Made by a program: the position numbers and the translations under genes. From contig NZ_JAALCR010000005.1 in NCBI RefSeq assembly GCF_011065895.1, positions 124,001 to 188,000 of the forward strand: a DNA stretch of 64,000 nt. Reading direction: 5' to 3'. Source of the DNA: Paludisphaera rhizosphaerae (GTDB taxonomy: Bacteria > Planctomycetota > Planctomycetia > Isosphaerales > Isosphaeraceae). Shown here piece by piece: positions 17,882-27,161 of the stretch (its first letter is position 1; the number at the start of each line of letters is the position of its first letter). The notes beneath the pieces were generated by a model. The model was not told the origin of the DNA, ran no database searches, and saw only the letters and a program-made list of their open reading frames with translations.

Positions 17882-20025
17882 CGAGAAGCCTCGACATTGA
17901 GGACCTTCACCAGGAACGCCCACTGGTCGGCGGCTTCCTCGATGACCTTGGCGGTCGGCTTGCCGGCGCCGTGGCCGGCCTTGGTTTCGATCCGGATGAG
18001 GACCGGGTTGTCGCACGCCTGCGCGGCCTGGAGGGTCGCGGCGAACTTGAAGCTGTGCGCGGGGACGACGCGGTCGTCGTGGTCGGCCGTCGTCACCATC
18101 GTGGGGGGGAAGCAGGTGCCGGGCTTCACGTTGTGGAGCGGGCTGTAGGCGTGAAGCGCTTTGAACTCTTCGGGGTTGTCGGACGAGCCGTAGTCGTCGA
18201 TCCAGGCCCAGCCGATGGTGAACTTGTGGAACCGCAGCATGTCCTGCACGCCCACGCCCGGCAGGCAGGCGCCATAGAGGTCGGGCCGCTGGGTCATGCA
18301 GGCGCCGACGAGCAGGCCGCCGTTCGACCGGCCGGAGATCGCCAGCTTGGACTTGGTCGTGTACTTCTCGGCGATCAGCCATTCGGCCGCGGCGATGAAG
18401 TCGTCGAAGACGTTCTGCTTGCGCTGGCGGGTGCCCCCCTGGTGCCAGCTCTCGCCGTACTCGCCGCCGCCGCGAAGGTTGGCCACGGCGTAGAGGCCCC
18501 CCATCTCCATCCAGGTCAGGGTCGAGGGGGAGAAGCCCGGCGTCAGCGGAATGTTGAAGCCGCCGTAACCGTAGAGCAGCGTCGGGTTCTTGCCGTCCTT
18601 CGGGAAGCCCTTCCGGCCGGTGATGAACATCGGGATCTTGGTCCCGTCCTTGCTCGTGTAGAAGACCTGGACGGTCTCATACTTCGACGGGTCGAACTTC
18701 AAGGCCGGCTTGCGCCAGACGGTGCTGGCGCCGGTCGACACGTCGTAACGGTAGATCGTGGCCGGGCTGTTGTACGAGGTGAACGAGTAGAACGTCTCCT
18801 TGTCCTTGCGCTTGCCGCCGAAGCCCGAGGCCGTCCCCAGGCCGGGAAGTTCCACGTCACGGACGTGCTTGCCGGCCAGGTCGAAGACCCGGACGACAGT
18901 GTGGGCGTCCTTCAGGTAGTTGACCAGGAAGTGGTCGCCGACGACGTCGACGTTGTCCAGGGTCTCGGCCGCCTCGGGGATCACCTCGACCCACTTCTCG
19001 GGCTTCGGGTCGCGCGTGTCGATCGCCACGACCTTGCCGCGCTCGGCGTTCTTGTTGGTCTTGAACCAGAAGATCGGGCCGTCGTTGTCGATGAACGAGT
19101 ATTCGGCCTCGAACTCGCCGACGAGGTGGACGGGCGCGGCCTTGGGAGCGTCGAGTGGGCGGTACAGGACGCGGTACTTGTCGTCGGTCCCCTTGTGCAG
19201 GGTGAAGATCAGGTACTTGCCGTCGTCGGTGACGGTCGGCGTGGCCTCCCATTCCTTGTGCTCGGGGTCCTGCCAGACCAGCTCGTCCTGCTCCTGGGGC
19301 GTGCCCAGGATGTGATAGTAGACCTTCTGGAAGTAGTTCGCCCCCTTGAGGTCCTGCCCCGGCTCGGGCGTGGGGAATCGGCCGTAGAAGAAACCCTTGC
19401 CGTCGGGCGTCCACTCGGCGGAGGAGAACTTGACCCACTGGATCTCGTCGGCCAGATCCTGACCGGTGGCGACGTCGCGGACCTTCCAGACGTTCCAGTC
19501 CGAGCCCGCCTCGGCGACGCCGTAGGCCAGCCGGGCGCCGTCGTCGCTGGGGACCGTGCCGGCCAGGGCGACCGTGCCGTCGGCCGATAGTTTGTTCGGA
19601 TCCAGCACCATCCGGGGCGCGGCGTCGAACGTGTCGAGGACGAACAGGACCGACTGGTTCTGCAGGCCCGTGTTGTGGGTGAAGAAGTACTTGCCGGCCT
19701 TCTTGCCGGGGGGGCTGAACTTCTCGTAATCCCAAAGCTCGGTGACGCGGGACCGGATGGCGTCGCGCTGGGGGATGGAGTTCAGGAAGGCGTTGGTGAC
19801 CTTGTTCTCGGCCTCGACCCACGCGCGGGTGGCGTCGGAGTCTGGGTCTTCCAGGGGCCGGTATGGATCGGGGACCTTCGTCCCGTGGTAGTCGTCGACC
19901 GTCTCCGACCTTGGCGCGTCGGGATACTTGAAAGGCTTGGCGGGCTCATCGGCTCTCATCGGGCTTCCTGCGGCTCCCAGGGCCAGGGCGATCGCGGCGA
20001 GGCGCGAATGTCGTTTCATGATCAT
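17878..20025 (-). CDS. Prolyl oligopeptidase, S9A family, exported
   Basis: A 715-residue serine peptidase that cuts short peptides after proline. ATG 20025 is preceded by an AAAGGA ribosome site; a start at 20046 is possible. The N-terminus has a signal peptide (RLAAIALALGAAGSPMRAD). The seven-bladed propeller runs to about residue 440 and the alpha/beta hydrolase domain follows. The catalytic triad is visible: Ser567 in ISGRSNGGLL, Asp650 in HDDRVVP and His685 in KAGHGAG, close to the positions in pig prolyl oligopeptidase. It starts the chain with the three paralogous membrane proteins. Confidence 0.92.
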   Translation of the reverse strand: MIMKRHSRLAAIALALGAAGSPMRADEPAKPFKYPDAPRSETVDDYHGTKVPDPYRPLEDPDSDATRAWVEAENKVTNAFLNSIPQRDAIRSRVTELWDYEKFSPPGKKAGKYFFTHNTGLQNQSVLFVLDTFDAAPRMVLDPNKLSADGTVALAGTVPSDDGARLAYGVAEAGSDWNVWKVRDVATGQDLADEIQWVKFSSAEWTPDGKGFFYGRFPTPEPGQDLKGANYFQKVYYHILGTPQEQDELVWQDPEHKEWEATPTVTDDGKYLIFTLHKGTDDKYRVLYRPLDAPKAAPVHLVGEFEAEYSFIDNDGPIFWFKTNKNAERGKVVAIDTRDPKPEKWVEVIPEAAETLDNVDVVGDHFLVNYLKDAHTVVRVFDLAGKHVRDVELPGLGTASGFGGKRKDKETFYSFTSYNSPATIYRYDVSTGASTVWRKPALKFDPSKYETVQVFYTSKDGTKIPMFITGRKGFPKDGKNPTLLYGYGGFNIPLTPGFSPSTLTWMEMGGLYAVANLRGGGEYGESWHQGGTRQRKQNVFDDFIAAAEWLIAEKYTTKSKLAISGRSNGGLLVGACMTQRPDLYGACLPGVGVQDMLRFHKFTIGWAWIDDYGSSDNPEEFKALHAYSPLHNVKPGTCFPPTMVTTADHDDRVVPAHSFKFAATLQAAQACDNPVLIRIETKAGHGAGKPTAKVIEEAADQWAFLVKVLNVEASR

Positions 20026-20317
20026 GGAGTCATTCGTTCCTTTCACGAGGTCGGGCGTGGATGGAGGAGGCTCCGGTCGACATCGAAACTTCGCTCGACG
20101 CGACGTCTGTTTTCATGGAGAAGCGGACGAAGCGGAACCCTGTACGAGGAGAGTCGCGTCCGTGGCGTCCTCCGCGCCGGGGGTGTCCGCAACCGTCGCG
20201 CAAGGCGTTGCATCCGGTTGGGATTCCGCGTTCGCGCCGACCGGTCCATTCGCCATCAGGGCGCTCCCTTTTCGATCGAGGCTGGTCCGCCGTGCGGCCG
20301 AAACGAGGAGTGGGGGA

Positions 20318-20722
20318 TTATTCGGTGCGGGGCCCGATCGGGCCGAGCCGTCCCCTTTGGCCATCGCGGCCGAACCAGTAGGCGAACCCCGCGCCGGCGG
20401 CGATCATCACCATGGAGATCCCCGTCAGGTCGCCGAGATGACGGACGAAGTAATCGAAGCTCTCGTCGGCGATGAAGGGACGAAACTTCCACTCGGTGAA
20501 CAGGCCCAGGGCCAGCGCCGCAACTCCGCAAACGACGCCCCGCGCCTGCGACGACCGACTGGAAAGCCAGCCGCAGCCCAGTCCCAGCAAGGCCCCGGGG
20601 ATCATCATCCCGTAGAATCCTTGCTGATAAATGAGCTGGAACAAGTAATATCCCAGGGTCGCGCCGATCACGGCCCCCAGCGCACTCTTCAGGTCTTCGA
20701 CGATCCAATCCGGCGCGGGCAT
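20318..20722 (-). CDS. Small integral membrane protein, unknown
   Basis: A 134-residue protein from ATG 20722 (MPAPDWIVEDLKSALG). It has four hydrophobic segments, including AVIGATLGYYLFQLIYQQGF, MIPGALLGLGCGWLSS and MVMIAAGAGFAYWFGRDG. The glycine-rich pattern resembles small planctomycete membrane proteins of unknown function. The longer open frame upstream is a shadow of the divergent enoyl-CoA hydratase gene. The 290 bases between it and the oligopeptidase gene show nothing recognisable. Confidence 0.65.
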   Translation of the reverse strand: MPAPDWIVEDLKSALGAVIGATLGYYLFQLIYQQGFYGMMIPGALLGLGCGWLSSRSSQARGVVCGVAALALGLFTEWKFRPFIADESFDYFVRHLGDLTGISMVMIAAGAGFAYWFGRDGQRGRLGPIGPRTE

Positions 20723-20812
20723 CGTGGAGACTCCGGAAACGGCAGCGGCCCCTCTCACTCTCAATAAAGACGCATATTGGAACGATCCTAACCCTCCGGG
20801 GAGGCGAAAACC

Positions 20813-21682
20813 ATGTCGGACGAGGCGCGCGGAAGGGCCTGGCGATGGGATCGCGGCGACGACGGAGTCTGGACCCTCTGGTTCGACCAGCCGGGAAGGC
20901 CTCTCAATATCCTCGACCGCGCGGCGCTCGACGGCCTGGACGACTGCCTGGAAGAGGTCGAGGAAGACCCGTCCGTCCAGGGCGTTCTGATCCGCAGCGC
21001 CAAGCCGTCGGGCTTCTGCGCGGGGGCCGATCTGCATATCTTCGCCGAGTCGAAAGACGGAGACGAGATCGAAGCCTTCCTCCGACGCGGCCTGGACGTT
21101 CTCGACCGTCTGATGCGGCTGGGACCGGCGACGACCGCCGTGCTCCACGGGGTCTGCCTGGGAGCGGGGTTGGAATTGGCCCTGGCCTGTCGCCACCGCG
21201 TCGCACTGGCCTCGAGCGTGCCGCTTCAGGTGGGGACGCCGGAGGTCCGCCTGGGGCTGATCCCGGGGTGGGGGTCGATCGAACACCTGCCGAGGCTGCT
21301 AGCGCCGAGGGACGCGCTTGAGATGCTCCTGTTCGGCAACCCGATCGGGTTCCTCCAGGCGAAGTCGCAGGGGGTGGTGAGCCGACTCCTTTCGGCCGAG
21401 GAGCCGGAGCGATTGGTCGAGACCCTGTCGTCCGACGCCCCCGCCGAACGGCCGTTCCTGGCCGACGACTGGATCGACGAGCTGGCCTTCGCACGGGCCA
21501 AGCTCGAACGCCACTCCATCGACTTCCCCGAAACCCAGGCCGCGATCCTTCAGATCCTCGAAACCGACCTGGCCGAAGGACCCGAGGCCGCCCGCGAGGA
21601 AACCATCGCGAAGCTCGTCGACCTGGCCCTGGGCGACGCCTCCCGCGACGCCATCGCCGATTTCTTCGACCGCTCTCGGTGA
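20813..21682 (+). CDS. Enoyl-CoA hydratase/isomerase-family protein
   Basis: A 289-residue crotonase-fold protein. It has the family features FCAGADLHIF (oxyanion-hole region), GVCLGAGLELALACRHRVA (second oxyanion-hole Gly and helix) and PEVRLGLIPGWGSIEHLPRL. In place of one of the two usual catalytic glutamates it keeps E in TPEVRLGLIPG; the other is not obvious, so it may be an isomerase or a dienoyl-CoA or non-hydratase member. The last 66 codons are duplicated beyond the toxin-antitoxin pair downstream. The start ATG at 20813 follows a GGGGAGG sequence. Confidence 0.82.
   Translation: MSDEARGRAWRWDRGDDGVWTLWFDQPGRPLNILDRAALDGLDDCLEEVEEDPSVQGVLIRSAKPSGFCAGADLHIFAESKDGDEIEAFLRRGLDVLDRLMRLGPATTAVLHGVCLGAGLELALACRHRVALASSVPLQVGTPEVRLGLIPGWGSIEHLPRLLAPRDALEMLLFGNPIGFLQAKSQGVVSRLLSAEEPERLVETLSSDAPAERPFLADDWIDELAFARAKLERHSIDFPETQAAILQILETDLAEGPEAAREETIAKLVDLALGDASRDAIADFFDRSR
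21476..21672 (+). repeat. Direct repeat, copy 1 (end of the hydratase gene)
   Basis: A 197-bp stretch that recurs at 22635-22831 with about four differences, including GAGGAA/GAAGAA and CTGGCC/TTGGCC. It begins with GACGAG and ends with TTCTTCGACCG. The two copies are 1159 bases apart and bracket the toxin-antitoxin genes. Confidence 0.92.
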
Positions 21683-21797
21683 TGAGCCTCCGCGAGCCGG
21701 GTGACCCGCGCGGGAACGCCCGTTCCCACACGGATCTCTGTCGCTTGCCTTTGTCGGCCTGTTTCCGTCAGGGTCCGCTCCATACCACGGACGAAGT

Positions 21798-22217
21798 TCA
21801 GGTCCGCCAATCGTGAAGTATCAGCGGATGACCGATTTGCTGAATGCGCTGGTAGTGGGCTGTATTTCCCGTGACCAACTCCAAGCCATTCACGAGAGCG
21901 ATGGCGGCGATCATCGGGTCTGCCCTCCCGATGGGACGACCTACCCTCTCAAGCTCTCCCTCAATGCGCCCCGCCAGCGCCGCAGCCGCGTGATCAAAGA
22001 CGAGAACCTCTTGAGATGAGATACCCGCGAAGAACGCTTGAAGCTGCTTCAACGCCTGCTTCTTGGTGAGCCCACGAACGATTTCCAGAACTGTAACGAC
22101 GGATACCGTGTACCGTCCAAAAGCGGCAAGATACGCGGCTCCATTCCGTACGACGGTTGGATCGACGGCCTTACCGAGTTCCGAGAAAGTGTCTGTGTCG
22201 AGCAGGGCCTTATTCAC
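21798..22217 (-). CDS. PIN-domain toxin, VapC type
   Basis: A 139-residue PIN-domain ribonuclease from GTG 22217. The acidic residues of the active site are in place: Asp7/Asp9 in LLDTDTFSELG, Glu45 in TVLEIVRG and Asp100 in IGRADPMIAAIAL, with Asn118-Thr119 in GNTAHYQRI. VapC toxins cleave tRNA or rRNA when the antitoxin is lost. It overlaps the antitoxin gene upstream by eight bases. The pair lies between two copies of the hydratase gene end, which suggests that it was inserted there. Confidence 0.88.
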   Translation of the reverse strand: MNKALLDTDTFSELGKAVDPTVVRNGAAYLAAFGRYTVSVVTVLEIVRGLTKKQALKQLQAFFAGISSQEVLVFDHAAAALAGRIEGELERVGRPIGRADPMIAAIALVNGLELVTGNTAHYQRIQQIGHPLILHDWRT

Positions 22218-22479
22218 CGGCCGGAAGCCTCCAGGGGCGTTCCTCTCGAATTTTCATAGCCTCTTCGACCACTTCGTCGAGGAGATCCGGAGCGTCACGA
22301 AACATACCCATGATGGGGTTTTCAAGGGGCGAGGGCACATCCTCGTCAGCATGACTGCCGCTGGTGGGTTGAGGAATGGCTGCGTCATCGAGCACGGTCA
22401 CGCGAACGCGACGCCCGGCCAGTTCTTGAGAACGGCGGGCGACCTCTTCCCATGTTCCTTCGATGGTGATCTGTTCCAT
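22210..22479 (-). CDS. Antitoxin of the VapC-like toxin
   Basis: An 89-residue acidic protein from ATG 22479. The N-terminal half (ITIEGTWEEVARRSQELAGRRVRV) is a short beta-helix module like the one planctomycete and cyanobacterial antitoxins carry, and the C-terminal half (LLDEVVEEAMKIREER) is the likely toxin-binding helix. It precedes the toxin gene and overlaps it by eight bases, the usual order. I do not see a clear ribbon-helix-helix or AbrB motif. Confidence 0.75.
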   Translation of the reverse strand: MEQITIEGTWEEVARRSQELAGRRVRVTVLDDAAIPQPTSGSHADEDVPSPLENPIMGMFRDAPDLLDEVVEEAMKIREERPWRLPAGE

Positions 22480-22634
22480 ACCCCGACCTCCTCGGCTGAA
22501 GTCGCAGCGCAGGATCGCATCATGAACGGCATGGCCGCGTCATCTTGCATTTGTATTTTATAGGCCCAGAACAGGGCCGACAGCGCCTGGCTCTGGCTCG
22601 CGGCCTGGATTATACCCAGGCTGGCGGGGTGCGA

Positions 22635-22844
22635 GACGAGTTGGCCTTCGCACGGGCCAAGCTCGAACGCCACTCCATCGACTTCCCCGAAACCCAGGCC
22701 GCGATCCTTCAGATCCTCGAAACCGACCTGGCCGAAGGACCCGAGGCCGCCCGCGAAGAAACCATCGCGAAGCTCGTCGATCTGGCTCTGGGCGACGCCT
22801 CCCGCGACGCCATCGCCGATTTCTTCGACCGACCCGGGCGTTGA
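22635..22844 (+). pseudogene. Duplicated 3' end of the enoyl-CoA hydratase gene
   Basis: Copy 2 of the 197-bp direct repeat (22635-22831). It keeps the reading frame and encodes DELAFARAKLERHSIDFPET onward to a stop at 22844, with the last residues changed (DRPGR instead of DRSR). The frame is open upstream to 22545, but those 30 codons match nothing in the hydratase. No start or ribosome site supports expression, so I call it a gene fragment. Confidence 0.82.
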
Positions 22845-22885
22845 ACCGTCGAGGATCGGCTCAACGCCCGTTCTTGGTCGTCGAT

Positions 22886-23365
22886 TCAAGAACCCTTCTT
22901 GGCGGCTCCGGCAGCCATCTCGCCGGTGCCGGCCATCTTGGCGGCCTTGAATTCGTCGGCCGTCATGCGGACGATCTTCCGGTTGTGCATGAGCACCGGG
23001 CCGCCAGACGCGGGGACGTCCTTGCCGTAGGCGAGAACTTCGTCGGCCGGGTCGGTCGTCGCCGGACCTTCCATGGTGTCTTGAATCACCACGCCCGATC
23101 GCGCGATCACGTCGCCGGCGCGGAGGGCCATCAAACCGACCGGGGCGACCGCGTCGAGGTAAGCGAAATCGGAGACGGCGGTCGGCGGCTTCTTCTTGTC
23201 GAAGGTGTATTGGCGGAACAACTCGCCGATGTCGATGAGTTGGCGTTCGGCCCGAGACTCCTCCTCAGTGGTTGCGACGCTCGGGGGCGCGCTGACGCCG
23301 CCGCAGCCGGTGATCGCCGCCGTGCCGAGAGAGAGTCCAAGAGCCGCCACGAATGAAAAGCGCAT
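22886..23365 (-). CDS. Lipoprotein of unknown function
   Basis: A 159-residue protein from ATG 23365. The signal peptide ends in a lipobox (AAITGCGG), so Cys21 is likely lipidated. The mature part contains a helical stretch (RQLIDIGELFRQYTFDKKKPP) and a small beta domain (VLMHNRKIVRMTADEF). It follows a DUF1559 gene on the same strand by 155 bases, the arrangement also seen at the other two DUF1559 genes of the window. Family unknown; a partner role for the DUF1559 protein is an inference from synteny. Confidence 0.78.
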   Translation of the reverse strand: MRFSFVAALGLSLGTAAITGCGGVSAPPSVATTEEESRAERQLIDIGELFRQYTFDKKKPPTAVSDFAYLDAVAPVGLMALRAGDVIARSGVVIQDTMEGPATTDPADEVLAYGKDVPASGGPVLMHNRKIVRMTADEFKAAKMAGTGEMAAGAAKKGS

Positions 23366-23520
23366 GCGCGTGTTCGTCCAGGTGAAGAGAAAGCAGAAAA
23401 GCGAAGCGGGGGCCGGAGCCGAGCGGATCGGCCGACCCCCGTGCATCTGACGAGGCCCGTGATGGAGCGACCGGGCGGCCGCCCCAGGGGACGAGGTCCG
23501 GCCTGGCGGCCGGGGCCGAC

Positions 23521-24603
23521 TCAGTAAGCGTCGGCGCTGACGATTTCGCCGCCGGCCTTGGTGCCGAGGGCCATCCAGGTGGGCAGGCTGATCGAGTCCT
23601 TGACGAACCGGACCGAGCCGTCGGCGAAGCCGACGTTCACGCCGCCGGAGTGGTTGCTGCGGGCCGCCTGGTGGGCGACCTGATAGCTGGTGTCGCCGCA
23701 GTCCCACAACTTCGAGTTCGGCGTCAGCGTCTCCGTGAAATAGCCCGTCATGATCAGGCCGCGGTAGTACTGCTGGTGCCGGTAGTAGATTCGCGTGGAG
23801 TAGCCAGAGCCGCCGTAGGTGCAGATCGGGGCGTTCTGATAATCCATCGTGCTGCTGGTGATGTAAACGTTGAGCTTGGACCGCTCAGGAACGCCGCCCA
23901 GGATGCCGCTGGAGTCAGAGCCGGAGATCGCCGCGCTGCTGTGCAGCGTTTCCGAGAACACAACGGTGTTGCTCGTTCCGTCCGAAACCGCCGCGACGGT
24001 GACGGGAACGGCCCGCAGGTACTGCGGGTAAACCTTGGGCTGCGAGGTGTCGACCGTGATGTTGAAGATGCCCGCCCGCGACGTGTTCGATTCCTGAGCC
24101 GCGGCGGTGCCCAGCCGCTGTCCGGCGGTGGCGCCCAGGCTCGCCACGTAGTTGGCGTAGCCCACGCCCGCGAACTTGGTGTTCGAGTTCTCCGAGGGGC
24201 ACTGGAAGGCCGCGACGATCTGCATCTGGGCCGTGTAGTTCGCCGTGCCCGCCCCGTACAGGTTGATGCACTGCTCCAGGTTGAACGCGCCGTAGGTGCT
24301 GGCCGACTCGATGTACGGCAGGATCTGGGCCAGGACGTTCGGCCGCGAGCCGCAAGTGCCCGCGTTGATCACGGCCTCGTTGTAATACGGACCCCAACCA
24401 GGGATGTACGCCCCGGTGGCCGACTCCGCGTTGGCCAGGGCCAGGCCCATCTGCTTCAGATTGTTGACGCACTGGGCGCGACGGGCGGCTTCGCGGGCCG
24501 ACTGCACGGCCGGCAGCAGCAGAGCGATAAGAACCGCAATGATGGCGATGACGACGAGCAATTCAATCAGCGTAAACGCGCGTCGTGGCGAGCGCTTAAA
24601 CAT
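23521..24603 (-). CDS. DUF1559-family pilin-like protein
   Basis: A 360-residue protein from ATG 24603. The N-terminus is a type IV pilin-like prepilin signal ([19 protein letters not shown]), which would be cut after the short basic leader and methylated. The family signature [14 protein letters not shown] follows the hydrophobic helix, and the C-terminus has the H-x-G-G-x-N-x-x-F-A-D-G-S-V motif ([17 protein letters not shown]). This family is massively expanded in planctomycetes, is sometimes called DUF1559 or SBP_bac_10, and its role is unknown. A longer open frame upstream to 24819 lacks a signal and is not used. Confidence 0.92.
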   Translation of the reverse strand: MFKRSPRRAFTLIELLVVIAIIAVLIALLLPAVQSAREAARRAQCVNNLKQMGLALANAESATGAYIPGWGPYYNEAVINAGTCGSRPNVLAQILPYIESASTYGAFNLEQCINLYGAGTANYTAQMQIVAAFQCPSENSNTKFAGVGYANYVASLGATAGQRLGTAAAQESNTSRAGIFNITVDTSQPKVYPQYLRAVPVTVAAVSDGTSNTVVFSETLHSSAAISGSDSSGILGGVPERSKLNVYITSSTMDYQNAPICTYGGSGYSTRIYYRHQQYYRGLIMTGYFTETLTPNSKLWDCGDTSYQVAHQAARSNHSGGVNVGFADGSVRFVKDSISLPTWMALGTKAGGEIVSADAY

Positions 24604-24825
24604 ACGCACAGGTCCTTCAGAGTGGTAATAAAAGACTGACTGGCGAGAACACACCCACAGAGCGCGAGTGCGTTGAAAGAGAGACGGCTGACGGAAGGAG
24701 GCAAGGCCTTCGCGATCTAGTCCGGGAATTACATAGTAGCACCTTGGCAACCCTCTTTCAAGCCGCCCACACCACTGAGATGAAGATTGCTCGACATCAG
24801 TGCTGCACTCAAGCAACATAAAACA

Positions 24826-24865
24826 GCCCGGCTTTCGCCCCTGGTAGCAAGGACGAAAGCCGGGC
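24826..24865 (-). terminator. Probable Rho-independent terminator
   Basis: A 12-bp perfect inverted repeat (GCCCGGCTTTCG at 24826-24837 and its complement at 24854-24865) with a 16-base loop. On the minus strand it is followed by TGTTTTATG, a weak T-run. It lies 67 bases past the stop of the small lipoprotein gene and would end its transcript before the next DUF1559 gene. Confidence 0.6.
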
Positions 24866-24932
24866 CGAGCGTATGGTGGGGTGGGAATCTCGGTTTCGGC
24901 GAGAACTCCTCGTCGCGTCGACGCGACGAGGC

Positions 24933-25130
24933 TTAGTGTTTCCTGCCAGCGGCCTTGGCGGCGGCCTTCTCCGCGAACTTGGCCTCAGCCTGCTTGACCT
25001 CGTCGGGCCAGGCGTCCTTCGTGTCGCCGGTCGACGGCGGCGGCGGCAGCGAATCGCCGCTGCAACCGGCGACGGCGGACGCGAGCGTGACGGCGAGCAT
25101 GCCGATCAAGGCGATCTGGTGGCGCTTCAT
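24933..25130 (-). CDS. Small lipoprotein of unknown function
   Basis: A 65-residue protein from ATG 25130. The signal peptide ends in a lipobox (ASAVAGCSG). The mature part is only about 42 residues, Pro-rich then Lys/Ala-rich ([20 protein letters not shown]). It follows the truncated DUF1559 gene, as a similar small lipoprotein follows the intact DUF1559 gene at 34161, and it shares that protein's short Lys/Ala-rich ending. Function unknown. Confidence 0.7.
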   Translation of the reverse strand: MKRHQIALIGMLAVTLASAVAGCSGDSLPPPPSTGDTKDAWPDEVKQAEAKFAEKAAAKAAGRKH

Positions 25131-25209
25131 CAAGGTGTTCGGTCTCCGTATCGCAAGGGGGCGGGGCCGGCGACGACCTCGAGTGCGGGCCGTCGCCGTC
25201 GATCGTTCG

Positions 25210-25857
25210 TCAGTAGCTGTCGGAGCTGAGGACCTCGCCGCCGTTGCGCGAGCCGAGCGCCCACCAGGTCGGCGGACTCACCGAGTCCTTGATGAAGTGG
25301 ACCGAACCATCGGCGAAGGCGACGTTGACGCCGCCGGAGTGGTTGCTGCTCGGCGGGGCGCTGCCGAGAGGGGCCACGTAGTAACCGGCCCACGTGCTGT
25401 TGCCGTCGATGCCGGCCGGCTCGCTGGGGTTGGTGCAGTTCATCTGGTTCGGCGTGCCGAAGTGGTTGTAGGCGTTGATGACCAGCCACACGGGGAACGT
25501 CGCGATCCACATCTGGCCTGAACCGCCGCCGTATCGCGTCCCCTGCGAGCCCGGAATGTTCTGGCAGGCCTGCACGAAGGTCAGCGCTCCCACCTGCCCG
25601 GTCCCGGCGGCGACGCCCGTCGGCGAGCGGAACGTTCCCCGCCGCGCCAGGTTGCTGCTGCGGGTGAAGTTGGAGTTGTTCACGCCGACCAGCCGCTCGC
25701 TCACGAGGCCGGTGTTGGAAGTGCCGTCGGTGATCCCGCCGATCGTCACCGGGCCCCAGGCTGCGCCGCAGTAATAGCAGTTGGACGACGGATGCATCAT
25801 GTCGTTATTGGCCGACACTATCCTACCGCGAAAACGGCCGATGACACGAAAAATCAA
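25210..25857 (-). pseudogene. DUF1559 gene lacking its N-terminal half
   Basis: The frame keeps the C-terminal 190 residues of a DUF1559 protein ([17 protein letters not shown] to [17 protein letters not shown] and LSSDSY), closely similar to the C-terminal half of the intact copy at 34161-35288. The first 190 or so residues, including the pilin-like signal, are missing. The homology stops near 25800, where base composition falls and a different gene begins. The open frame up to 25857 offers an ATG but no signal. I infer a truncation caused by insertion or deletion. Confidence 0.75.
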
Positions 25858-25935
25858 CGGCAGTCAAGCATTGGCAGTAAGCCGGCCTCGCGCAACGACG
25901 GATTTACAATTCGGCATAGATGAACTTAACAGGCA

Positions 25936-26805
25936 TCAAGTTACGGTATGCTCTTCAAAGTTGAGATCGAATCTAGCTCCATCTGTATAAGAGGAGTAGG
26001 TTACATTCGGGTCAGCGTTGAATCCTCCGGCGTCCGCCCGAAACCAGATGTTGTAATTGATAAGCTCCGTCGTTGTCACTCCCGTAAAATTGATCGTGGC
26101 GGCTTGTGAACCTGTTAGCGGATCAACCGTGGCATGGATAGTCACCCAGTTTCCGGAAACGTCAAGACCGCTGACCCAGAGCCCATTTTGATCGAGCCCT
26201 GCCGCCGCGAACGCACTCGTAAAGAATTGACCTGGAGCAATATTCGCGATTCCTTGTGACACAGGACCTTGATAGACGATCGACAGGCTGCCAGAAACTG
26301 TTTCTGGGTTTACGCCATCGCCCACAGTGTAAGCCTGGAATCCACCGGCATTTGAGACGACGGTAGCCAGCGTAGCCAGATTTGCAGTCGCGTTGGGATC
26401 TCCATGAGCATTCATCTGCGATAAAATATCTACAGTGGCCGAAATGCTGGTCGCCCCCACACCCGAGTTATCGCTGATTGTGCTAGCGACACCTGTATGC
26501 ACATTTGCAATTGTTTCAACATTAGTGGGGCTCAGTTGGGTGTAGTCCTGCGTGTCATATCCATCGTCCTGGGCCGTTTGGGTCCCGAAGGAGTGGTCGG
26601 CGTTTGGCACCCACGGCTCGATTAAATTCCAGGCTCCTGCCCACACCCCAGGATTTCCGACATTGTCATTACGAGTGATAGAAGCAAGTTTACGTTCCTC
26701 GAGCTGGCGATCTCCATTGCCACTGGCATTCGAAATCCAGTCACTTTGGAAGGCTCGAGAAACTCTGGTTCTCCGGCGAGTTCTTTTCAGACGAATCCTC
26801 ATCAT
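25936..26805 (-). CDS. Unknown protein encoded in low-GC DNA
   Basis: A 289-residue protein from ATG 26805. After a basic N-terminus (MMRIRLKRTRRRTRVSR) it is Ser/Thr/Asn/Gly-rich and probably all-beta, with ISATVDILSQMNAHGDP and YQGPVSQGIANIAPGQFF. There is no recognisable catalytic motif, signal peptide or C-terminal sorting motif. The GC content looks near 50 percent against two thirds around it, suggesting recent acquisition. It sits where the neighbouring DUF1559 gene is cut. I do not recognise a family. Confidence 0.6.
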   Translation of the reverse strand: MMRIRLKRTRRRTRVSRAFQSDWISNASGNGDRQLEERKLASITRNDNVGNPGVWAGAWNLIEPWVPNADHSFGTQTAQDDGYDTQDYTQLSPTNVETIANVHTGVASTISDNSGVGATSISATVDILSQMNAHGDPNATANLATLATVVSNAGGFQAYTVGDGVNPETVSGSLSIVYQGPVSQGIANIAPGQFFTSAFAAAGLDQNGLWVSGLDVSGNWVTIHATVDPLTGSQAATINFTGVTTTELINYNIWFRADAGGFNADPNVTYSSYTDGARFDLNFEEHTVT

Positions 26806-27161
26806 TCGACGCCTCCTGAAAGAAAGTACAACTTAGATGTGCGGCGCAATCAAACACAGAGAGGGTGGTAACCGGTGGCCCCGAGAGTCGGCCGCGAACC
26901 CAACTGAACAAAGCCTCGACTTGGGCAGCACCATTCGCGAGATTTATCGGATCACTCCGATGATCCCGGATTGTCCCCCGAAGGCTTAGCAACCATGATG
27001 CCAGATTTCCAATTCTTCATGAAGCTGCCGCAATCACACCGTTTTATGACCCTGCGGCCGAGCGGCTGGCTCAGGGATCGCCCCGGAACACCGACGTTCC
27101 GGGCAGAAGTTGCCACCCGTGGGCAAGTTCGAAGCCAGCATGCCGGAGCGTCGGTCTTCGT
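26806..27161. other. Intergenic low-GC stretch
   Basis: About 355 bases between the low-GC gene and the large lipoprotein gene. I see no gene, no complete transposase and no inverted terminal repeat. Short frames exist on both strands but have no recognisable content. The composition returns to high GC near 27050, which would put one edge of the acquired segment there. Confidence 0.5.

Noticed and set aside
16103-18382. 759-residue start for paralogue 3
   Set aside because: The first 167 codons lie opposite phase over the oligopeptidase gene and are Arg/Pro-rich; the GTG that overlaps the peptidase stop gives a normal membrane-protein start.
22545-22844. Independent 99-residue gene containing the hydratase tail
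   Set aside because: The first 30 codons have no similarity to the hydratase and no ribosome site precedes the ATG, so it is read as a duplicated gene fragment.
26806-27161. Transposase remnant beside the low-GC gene
   Set aside because: Short frames such as the one with QVEALFSWVRGRLSG were examined, but no catalytic motif or terminal repeats could be found.
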